From CAIKOD01 sp035505975 (GTDB lineage: Archaea; Halobacteriota; Methanomicrobia; Methanomicrobiales; Methanospirillaceae): DNA of 12,118 bases. Position 1 is the first letter of the stretch; each line of letters begins with the position of its first letter. Below, one piece after another: positions 6,984 through 12,118 of this stretch. The notes under the pieces were generated by a model. The model was not told where the DNA came from. It saw only the letters and a program-made list of their open reading frames with translations, and did no database searches. Location of the stretch: positions 1-12,118 of the forward strand of contig DATJQJ010000035.1 of NCBI GenBank assembly GCA_035505975.1, read 5' to 3'. The position numbers and the translations under genes are program-made.

Positions 6984-9020
6984 ATGTCGGAAATGGATAT
7001 GTACCGGTCGCTTTTCATTGCAGAATCGCGGGAAAACCATGAAACGATCGTTAAAAACCTTCTTATCCTGGAACGTGGCTCCGATGAATCGGCGATAGGG
7101 GAGATATTCCGTGCTGCCCACTCCCTTAAAGGAATGTCGGCAACAATGGGGTTCGACCAGCTCGAACGATTATGCCATGCAATGGAAGACGTCTTCCAGA
7201 ATATCAGGAGCGGTCAGCTGACCGTGCAACCTGACCTCGTGGACACGCTTCTGAAGGCATCGGACGATATTGAGATGATCCTCGACGATATTGAATCAGG
7301 AGGGTCGGGATCTGATATCCATCTTGAAGACCGCCTCAATGCACTCCTCGAATGGAAAGTGAAAGGTGGCAACCCTGTCAATGTGTCCCCCGGTCAGTCA
7401 GGACCTCAGGTGCCAGGACCGGCTCTGTTGCCAGGCACCGGGGAGAAAGAAGCTGAATATCGGGGCGTTAGTGTCGAAGCCTCCGGCGTAACTGTACCAG
7501 TATCTTCTGCCGGTGAAGAAGAGTACAAAATTGCCATCCGCCTGAAACCTGACTGCGACAACAGGAACCTGCGTGGTATGATCGTCCTCGAGAACCTGGC
7601 CGGGCTCGGCACGATCGTCGAAACAACGCCATCAAAGGAGGTTGTTGAAGACGGACAATTCGATGGTTCGTTGTCGCTCCGGATCAGGAGCGATGCGGGG
7701 ATCGACGCCTTGAAAGCGGCAGTTGCAGGGACCGATGTGATGGAATGCAGGATTGGGGCCGAACTGGTATATCCGGTGCAAATGGCTGTCTCCCCTGCCG
7801 CGTCCGGTGATGCCCTGCGAAAGGAATCCAAACCTGAAGTATCAGGGGCCGGGAAAGAAGAAAAAGCCGATAAAAACAGGGAAGTTAAGAATATCAGGGT
7901 TGATATTGCCCGACTCGATCAGATGATGAACCTGATCGAAGACCTTGTAATTAACAGGGGTCGGCTTGCGCAAATCGCCCACAAACACCGGATCAAGGAA
8001 CTCGATGAAACCCTGAATATGGTCGGCAGGTCGGTATCCGATCTTCAGAACATCATGATGAACATCCGGATGATCCCTCTTTCCCATATTTTTAACCGGT
8101 TTCCGAGAGCTGTCAGGGATTTGGCAAAAAAAGAAGAGAAAGAAGTTGAATTTGTCATCGAGGGAGGAGACACGGAAATGGACCGGAGCATTCTTGACGG
8201 TCTCAACGACCCGCTGCTCCACCTGATCAGGAATGCCGTGGATCATGGGATTGAGATCCCTGAAACGAGGATCGGGCAAGGGAAGCCGGCAAAAGGACTG
8301 CTGCACCTGGTTGCCAGCCGGGACCGCGAGAATGTCGTGATCGTTATCGAAGATGACGGAGGGGGAATAAATTCAGCACGGGTAAAATCAAAGGCAATAG
8401 AGCGCGGGCTCATTACCGAAGAACAGGGGGAAGACATGTCCGACGAGCAGGTCTACGATCTCCTGTTCCTGCCGGGTTTTTCCATGGCAGAGAAAATTAC
8501 CGATGTCAGCGGAAGGGGTGTTGGCCTGGATGTCGTCAGAACAGCGATAGATTCGCTGAAGGGAACGATTAAGGTTGATTCTGTCCTCGGTAAAGGGACC
8601 AGGTTCGAACTGGTGCTGCCCCCGACAATGGCGATAGTTAATGTCCTGATGGTCAGGATCAACAGCAGGCGCTGCGCAATACCAGTAAATAATGTCGTCG
8701 AGGTTGCGGGGCTTTCCATCAGCAACATCCACCATATCGGGAGTCAGGAAGCGATTATGATACGAAATGAAGTGCTTCCGCTGAGGAGGCTGGAGGAGAT
8801 GTTCGGCCGATCCGAGATATGTGAAATTTTCCTGATCGTACATTACCAGAACCGCAAACTGGCGATTCCCGTCGACCTGATTGAAGGCCAGCAGGAAGTC
8901 GTCATTAAACCTATGAGCCCGATGGTCGGTATGTGCAAAGGTATCAGCGGAGTTACCATCCCCGGAGATGGCGAGGTAGTACCGGTACTTGATATCAATT
9001 CAATCATTAAGGAGAATTAG
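6984..9020 (+). CDS. cheA: Chemotaxis histidine kinase CheA
   Basis: Receptor-coupled kinase that autophosphorylates and passes phosphate to CheY and CheB. All five domains are seen in 678 residues. P1 Hpt is at about 1-125 with phospho-accepting H46 in AAHSLKGMSA. A Pro/Gly linker follows, then the P2 CheY/CheB-docking domain at about 180-262 (YKIAIRLKPDC onward). A charged linker leads to P3 dimerisation at about 300-365. The P4 kinase domain has the N box HLIRNAVDHG (N417, H421), G1 EDDGGG (457-461) and G2 GRGVGLDVV (510-518). The P5 CheW-like domain spans about 548-678. The ATG abuts the cheB TAA with no gap, and a G-rich stretch (6974-6980) just before it may act as the ribosome site. 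No key residue is missing. No cheW follows, so the coupling protein must be encoded elsewhere. Confidence 0.97.
   Translation: MSEMDMYRSLFIAESRENHETIVKNLLILERGSDESAIGEIFRAAHSLKGMSATMGFDQLERLCHAMEDVFQNIRSGQLTVQPDLVDTLLKASDDIEMILDDIESGGSGSDIHLEDRLNALLEWKVKGGNPVNVSPGQSGPQVPGPALLPGTGEKEAEYRGVSVEASGVTVPVSSAGEEEYKIAIRLKPDCDNRNLRGMIVLENLAGLGTIVETTPSKEVVEDGQFDGSLSLRIRSDAGIDALKAAVAGTDVMECRIGAELVYPVQMAVSPAASGDALRKESKPEVSGAGKEEKADKNREVKNIRVDIARLDQMMNLIEDLVINRGRLAQIAHKHRIKELDETLNMVGRSVSDLQNIMMNIRMIPLSHIFNRFPRAVRDLAKKEEKEVEFVIEGGDTEMDRSILDGLNDPLLHLIRNAVDHGIEIPETRIGQGKPAKGLLHLVASRDRENVVIVIEDDGGGINSARVKSKAIERGLITEEQGEDMSDEQVYDLLFLPGFSMAEKITDVSGRGVGLDVVRTAIDSLKGTIKVDSVLGKGTRFELVLPPTMAIVNVLMVRINSRRCAIPVNNVVEVAGLSISNIHHIGSQEAIMIRNEVLPLRRLEEMFGRSEICEIFLIVHYQNRKLAIPVDLIEGQQEVVIKPMSPMVGMCKGISGVTIPGDGEVVPVLDINSIIKEN
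9009..9014 (+). promoter_or_regulatory. Shine-Dalgarno site of cheC
   Basis: AAGGAG inside the last codons of cheA, 7 bases before the ATG at 9022. It decides the cheC start: the longer in-frame ATG at 8989 lies within cheA and adds a basic peptide not expected in the family. Confidence 0.7.
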
Positions 9021-9021
9021 A

Positions 9022-9639
9022 ATGCAATTGACAAAGATCCAGGTCGATGCTCTGCAGGAGCTCGGAAATATTGGCGCAGCCCATGCGGCAACAACGTTGT
9101 CGACCATGCTTTCCACCAATATCGCGATGAACGTTCCCGAAATCAGTGTAATCGATATCTCGGAAATTCATAAATATGTCGGGGATGAAATTGCTGCACT
9201 CGTATTGTTCCAGATCAACGGGGAAGTATCGTCGGGGGGCTATCTGCTCCTTTATATTCCGAAGGACTCGGTGATCCGTCTTACCAACGTGATGCTCGGA
9301 ATCCAGGACCTCAACCGTGAAATGAATGAAATGGACGAGAGTGCATTACTCGAAGTAGGAAATATCATGGTCTCCGCTTTCCTTGACGGAACAGCCGGGC
9401 TGCTCAATATCATCATGCTGCCATCGCCGCCCCAGATGGTGATCGATATGCCCCATGCAGCCCTCCAGAGCATCATTGCGTCGCAGGATTCCGGGGATAT
9501 CGACGAAGTTGTACTATTCAAAACCGAACTGAAAAGTGATGCCCACGAAATAAAGAGCAGTATCTTCTTATTCCCGAATAAGCCAATGCTTGAAGAAATA
9601 CTGAAAATGCTCGAAGCATTGGTTAACCCTGCTGTTTGA
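9022..9639 (+). CDS. cheC: CheY-P phosphatase CheC
   Basis: CheC/CheX/FliY-family protein that dephosphorylates CheY-P and binds CheD, lowering CheD receptor deamidation. The 205-residue length is usual. Both pseudo-symmetric active-site helices are present: E13 and N16 in LQELGNIGAAHA, and E111 and N114 in ALLEVGNIMVSAF. It is therefore expected to be a two-site enzyme rather than a one-site or inactive homologue. The start at 9022 is set by an AAGGAG site, and the gene begins one base after the cheA stop. It is followed after 13 bases by cheD, its known partner. Confidence 0.95.
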   Translation: MQLTKIQVDALQELGNIGAAHAATTLSTMLSTNIAMNVPEISVIDISEIHKYVGDEIAALVLFQINGEVSSGGYLLLYIPKDSVIRLTNVMLGIQDLNREMNEMDESALLEVGNIMVSAFLDGTAGLLNIIMLPSPPQMVIDMPHAALQSIIASQDSGDIDEVVLFKTELKSDAHEIKSSIFLFPNKPMLEEILKMLEALVNPAV

Positions 9640-9652
9640 GGTATACTATTCC

Positions 9653-10141
9653 ATGAGCGAATCGTTACTCTACAGTGATCTCGTTCTGATCGGGATCGGT
9701 GAACATCATCTCGGAAAGACCCCCATGTCGTCAATCGGCCTCGGGTCGTGCGTCGGACTGATTATCCACGACCGTGAGAAGGGAATAGGGGTGCTTGCCC
9801 ATGTCATGTTGCCCCAATCCCAGGGAAAAAGGGAACGTCCCGGGAAATATGCCGATACCGCCGTCGAAATAATGATCAGCGAACTGATAAATGCCGGATG
9901 CAATCCGCGATCACTGGTGGCAAAGATTGCGGGAGGAGCATCGATGTTCAAGAGTTTTTCGGGTAACTTAAATATCGGGGAGAGAAATGTGGAAGCAATC
10001 CGGATATTATTAAAAGAACATAATATCCCTATTATCGGAGAGGACGTGGGTGGGAATATGGGCCGGACCATCGTCTATTATCCCGCCGAGAAGGGAAAGG
10101 TCACCGTGAGAAAGGGGAATAATATCGTTATCGAGATCTAG
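9653..10141 (+). CDS. cheD: Receptor glutamine deamidase CheD
   Basis: Deamidates specific glutamines of methyl-accepting receptors and binds CheC. The 162-residue length is normal. The nucleophile C33 lies in SIGLGSCVGLIIHD and the catalytic H50 in GVLAHVMLP. By spacing to the Cys, residue 27, which corresponds to the active-site Thr of Thermotoga CheD, is Ser here, a conservative change that keeps the hydroxyl. A GAGGT sequence overlapping the cheC stop region (9638-9642) lies 10 bases before the ATG and is a likely ribosome site. This is the last gene of the cluster; the next gene is on the opposite strand. Confidence 0.95.
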   Translation: MSESLLYSDLVLIGIGEHHLGKTPMSSIGLGSCVGLIIHDREKGIGVLAHVMLPQSQGKRERPGKYADTAVEIMISELINAGCNPRSLVAKIAGGASMFKSFSGNLNIGERNVEAIRILLKEHNIPIIGEDVGGNMGRTIVYYPAEKGKVTVRKGNNIVIEI

Positions 10142-10258
10142 ATCATTCTATTCAGGTCGGTCTGGAAAACGGGGAAGTCGATTTACTAAAAGCTGACTGG
10201 GTCACGTTTCTGGGCGTATATGCCCTGTTCCGGAGGGGGAGGGATGACCATTTCATCT
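10142..10258. other. Convergent intergenic region between cheD and pdaD
   Basis: 117 bases between two converging genes. I see no clear oligo-T terminator on either strand. A small hairpin GGGC...GCCC (10212-10225) and a purine-rich run (10231-10243) are the only notable patterns. Termination sites must exist here or nearby but cannot be placed with confidence. Confidence 0.5.
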
Positions 10259-10804
10259 TCACATAATAAATACTGCAGCGGCAATAGCCGTCGTCCAGAG
10301 CCCATTTTTTTCACCCTGGGCTGACTGGCAGATATGGGTCGTCTTGATAATTTTCCCGCTGGCTTTATAGATCTGTTCGCGTTCCTGCCAGGCCTGGTTT
10401 ATATCGAATTCTATCCCGAGTGTCGTCGCGAGCATCGTGGCAGCGAGGTCTTCTGCGTATTCTCCTGTCCTCTCCGCGGTTTCTCCGTAGGCATGGTGTT
10501 CTGACAGGTAACCGTATTCATGGGTATCTTTAGGGAGGGCGAGGCCGATGGCGGCAGAAATCAGGCGGTTCGGCTCGTCAGTGTCGTTCTTAGCCATAAC
10601 TACGTAGGTGATCTCCCCCGGCTGCAGTACTTTCAGCCCTTCCTCAACTGAAACCTGGATACAATTCGGTGGGAAAATGGAGGAAACATAAACCAGGTTG
10701 CATTTTTCTATCCCGGCTCTCCTGAGGGCAAGTTCGAACGATGCAAGCTTGTCTTTATGGACCCCGACTCCTTTGGTAAAAAATATTTTTTTTGGAACGG
10801 TCAT
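10259..10804 (-). CDS. pdaD: Pyruvoyl-dependent arginine decarboxylase PdaD
   Basis: Cytoplasmic enzyme converting arginine to agmatine and CO2, the entry to polyamine synthesis in many euryarchaea. The proenzyme cleaves itself at a Ser-Ser bond and the second serine becomes the pyruvoyl group. The 181-residue protein has the processing site NLVYVSSIFPP with S41-S42, and N36 six residues before the pyruvoyl serine as in the Methanocaldococcus enzyme. Family features KGVGVHKDKL (11-20) and YLSEHHAYG (99-107) are also present. It starts at the ATG complementary to 10802-10804 with no Shine-Dalgarno; an A/T-rich promoter lies upstream. It is functionally unrelated to the neighbouring chemotaxis genes and sits tail to tail with cheD. 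Confidence 0.95.
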   Translation of the reverse strand: MTVPKKIFFTKGVGVHKDKLASFELALRRAGIEKCNLVYVSSIFPPNCIQVSVEEGLKVLQPGEITYVVMAKNDTDEPNRLISAAIGLALPKDTHEYGYLSEHHAYGETAERTGEYAEDLAATMLATTLGIEFDINQAWQEREQIYKASGKIIKTTHICQSAQGEKNGLWTTAIAAAVFIM

Positions 10805-10827
10805 ACTTTCTTTTTTGATTGGTATGG

Positions 10828-10848
10828 ATTTTTAATCTTTCTTTTATG
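10828..10848 (-). promoter_or_regulatory. Candidate TATA region of pdaD
   Basis: On the - strand two A/T-rich candidates precede pdaD: TTAAAAAT (10828-10835, centre about 27 bases before the ATG, implying a leaderless message) and CATAAAAG (10841-10848, implying a leader of about 14 bases). The absence of a Shine-Dalgarno favours the nearer one. The choice is not certain. Confidence 0.4.
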
Positions 10849-10965
10849 GAAAAATCGAAGGAGATAACTCGCATTTTTGTCCCGGGGCGGATCCTGATAA
10901 GCGCATAACCGGATCATGGTCAGGACCCAAGAAACCTGTGAATTTCCGACAAAATAGTCGCCCTG

Positions 10966-11354
10966 GCAGTGTTAGTAACCTGGAATTTCATCCTGCCCCT
11001 GAAATCCACTGGAATCCTGTTACTTTTCCCGGCGCCCAAACCCGGTTTTATCACATGATTTGGGAGGGCCTCTGTTCCAAACCGATTTTTTCCGGGTTCC
11101 GGGCTCGCTCAAATCCCTCATTTATTCCTGAGCAACACCTGGGGCAGGAAAGGGGGTCCACTCTTTCATTGACCCTCCTTATCCGGATAGTCTTTAAGCA
11201 GTGTTGGTCAGGAAACGGGTAATGTTGACTATTAAGTGCCAACCGCAACCGGGGAGACATGAACTTCGCGACTGAGTCCCAGGAGTGTCAGAATACTCCA
11301 ATTTCAAATAAATCACGAGAAATGAAGAATATCTGCAAATGGAAAGGCAGTGTT
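10966..11354 (+). repeat. Three dispersed direct copies of GCAGTGTT
   Basis: GCAGTGTT occurs at 10966-10973, 11198-11205 and 11347-11354. Each copy has a purine before it and a purine-purine-T after it (AGT, GGT, GAT). Spacing is 232 and 149 bases. Three identical 8-base words in about 620 bases are not expected often by chance, but the copies are short and no function is evident. Confidence 0.4.
10981..11008 (+). other. Hairpin with loop complementary to a downstream site
   Basis: TGG-A-ATTTCA (10981-10990) pairs with TGAAATCCA (11000-11008): nine base pairs with one bulged A. The nine-base loop TCCTGCCCC (10991-10999) is perfectly complementary to GGGGCAGGA at 11141-11149, which would allow a pseudoknot if transcribed. 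No promoter or conserved RNA family is identified. Confidence 0.3.
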
Positions 11355-11401
11355 GATGGAGGATGTCAGCAAAGCCGGATTTTGGTGTAATTGCAGCATC
11401 G

Positions 11402-11413
11402 TTAATACGTATT
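11402..11413 (+). promoter_or_regulatory. Presumed carA promoter with 10-base palindrome
   Basis: TTAATACG (11402-11409) is a weak TATA-like element about 22-31 bases before the two candidate carA start codons, compatible with a leaderless or near-leaderless message; no Shine-Dalgarno precedes carA. Overlapping it is a perfect palindrome, AATACGTATT (11404-11413), which could be an operator. Confidence 0.35.
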
Positions 11414-11436
11414 CGCACACAATATGTATGGCAATC

Positions 11437-12118
11437 ATGAAGGCGGTTCTGGGACTGGAAGACGGTACTTACGTAGTTGGTACCGGCTTTGGTGTAGAAG
11501 GGGAATCTAGCGGGGAACTCGTCTTCACCACCCAGATGACCGGATACATGGAAGCACTCACCGATCCGAGTTATTATGGACAGATCCTTCTTTTTACCTA
11601 TCCCCTTATCGGGAATTATGGTGTCGATCTGAAGAATTTTCAGGCGAAAAAAACCTGGGCATTGGGCGCTATTGCCAGGGAGATCTGCGGTAATCCCTCA
11701 ACCGGGATCCCGATGGTCCGTTACTTCGAAGAAAATGGCCTCCTTGGTTTGCAGGGTGTCGATACCCGGATGCTCACCATCAAGACCCGGGTGATGGGGA
11801 CGCTCAGGGCCGCCCTGGTCGTGGGGGATGATAACGGAGAATATGCCGTGGAATTCGCAAAAAAAACTCCATCCCTGTCAGATAAGGACCTGATCCCTGC
11901 TGTCTCGTGCAAAGAACCGTACCGGGTAGAAGGCCGGGGTAAAAAAATTGCTGTAATAGATCTCGGGATAAAGAAGAATATGGTAATCAGCCTCCGGAAA
12001 CGTGGTGCCGACGTGTACCTGTATCCGCACGATGCTACCCCGGACGATATTATGGGGTGCGAACCGGATGCATTGTTTATCAGCAACGGGCCCGGCGATC
12101 CCGTGCATGCAAAAGGAG
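11437..12118 (+). CDS. carA: Carbamoyl-phosphate synthase small (glutaminase) subunit CarA, 3' end outside window
   Basis: Supplies ammonia from glutamine to the large subunit CarB for carbamoyl phosphate, used in arginine and pyrimidine synthesis. The 227 visible residues begin with the family start MKAVLGLEDGTYVVGTGFG. They continue through the N-terminal domain motifs TQMTGYMEALTDPSY, PLIGNYG and GVDTRMLT. From about residue 169 they enter the class I glutamine amidotransferase domain (KKIAVIDLGIKKN; SNGPGDP at 216-222). The catalytic Cys and the rest of that domain lie past the right edge. An in-frame ATG at 11428 would add three residues; I prefer 11437 because it matches the usual family N-terminus, but a leaderless message could use either. 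carB would be expected downstream. Confidence 0.95.
   Translation, partial: MKAVLGLEDGTYVVGTGFGVEGESSGELVFTTQMTGYMEALTDPSYYGQILLFTYPLIGNYGVDLKNFQAKKTWALGAIAREICGNPSTGIPMVRYFEENGLLGLQGVDTRMLTIKTRVMGTLRAALVVGDDNGEYAVEFAKKTPSLSDKDLIPAVSCKEPYRVEGRGKKIAVIDLGIKKNMVISLRKRGADVYLYPHDATPDDIMGCEPDALFISNGPGDPVHAKG

Larger units (their letters stand above)
10805..11427. other. Long region without a convincing gene between pdaD and carA
   Basis: About 620 bases between divergently oriented pdaD and carA. Open frames here (for example + 10938-11222 and two on the - strand at 11051-11418) have no ribosome site, no family resemblance and atypical composition, so I do not call them. The region holds the pdaD promoter at its left end, the presumed carA promoter at its right end, three copies of GCAGTGTT, a 9-bp hairpin at 10981-11008, and an imperfect stem GGGGGTC/GACCCTCC at 11152-11178. 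I saw no tRNA, rRNA fragment, CRISPR or insertion-sequence ends. It may be degenerate sequence, an intergenic repeat family or a non-coding RNA. Confidence 0.5.

Noticed and set aside
8989..9021. Earlier in-frame start of cheC
   Set aside because: It lies inside cheA and adds a basic peptide; a good AAGGAG site fits the ATG at 9022.
10123..10263. Start-less open frame after cheD that reads like protein (contains GLENGEVDLLKADW and FRRGRDDHFIFT)
   Set aside because: No ATG, GTG or TTG start, only 47 codons, and cheD already has a normal C-terminus. It could be a gene remnant but cannot be supported.
10244..10324. 26-codon frame with a strong purine-rich ribosome-like site (GGAGGGGGAGGG)
   Set aside because: It is antisense to the 3' end of pdaD and its residues resemble no peptide I know; the purine run alone is not evidence.
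10938..11222. 94-codon + strand frame in the pdaD-carA gap
   Set aside because: No ribosome site, no recognisable domain, and a composition (many Pro, Phe, Arg, Ser) unlike the real genes here.
11051..11418. Two - strand frames of 69 and 74 codons, one with a CPRCC sequence
   Set aside because: The cysteines do not form a complete zinc-ribbon pattern and there is no start signal or family resemblance.
11464..11484. Inverted repeat GGTAC...GTACC
   Set aside because: It is within the first codons of carA, short, and explained by coding sequence.

Overview
The window is a motility and chemotaxis locus of an archaeon, most likely a methanogen of the Methanomicrobiales or a close relative. ArlI/FlaI, ArlJ/FlaJ and CheF are archaeal motility proteins. 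The pyruvoyl-type arginine decarboxylase and the moderate-GC, acidic protein style fit a methanogenic euryarchaeon. The order-level placement is an inference from overall sequence style; no marker gene here fixes it.

Layout: 3-1838 archaellum motor ATPase arlI, whose reading frame is open to the left edge, so its start lies outside the window; 1856-3469 archaellum platform protein arlJ; 3475-4695 an unrecognised protein with two N-terminal membrane helices and a long acidic tail carrying a repeated short motif; 4711-5520 cheF, the archaeal adaptor between chemotaxis signalling and the archaellum. These four genes are tightly spaced on the + strand and probably form one transcript. A 66-base gap with a good TATA box (5550-5557) follows. 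Then comes a compact signalling cluster: cheY (5587-5949), cheB (5949-6983), cheA (6984-9020), cheC (9022-9639) and cheD (9653-10141), with gaps of 13 bases or less.

Beyond the che genes, pdaD (pyruvoyl-dependent arginine decarboxylase, 10259-10804) lies on the - strand, convergent with cheD. A 600-base stretch without a convincing gene separates pdaD from the start of carA (carbamoyl-phosphate synthase small subunit), which runs off the right edge. That stretch holds an 8-base word present three times, a hairpin whose whole loop is complementary to a downstream site, and a 10-base palindrome on the presumed carA promoter.

How the genes work together: transducer arrays (not in this window) control CheA autophosphorylation; CheA phosphorylates CheY and CheB; CheB demethylates/deamidates receptors; CheD deamidates receptors and partners with CheC, a CheY-P phosphatase; CheY-P acts through CheF on the archaellar motor, powered by ArlI on the ArlJ platform. 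cheW, cheR, receptor genes, archaellins and arlCDE/arlH are not present here. The most interesting unexplained item is the membrane-anchored acidic protein between the motor genes and cheF.
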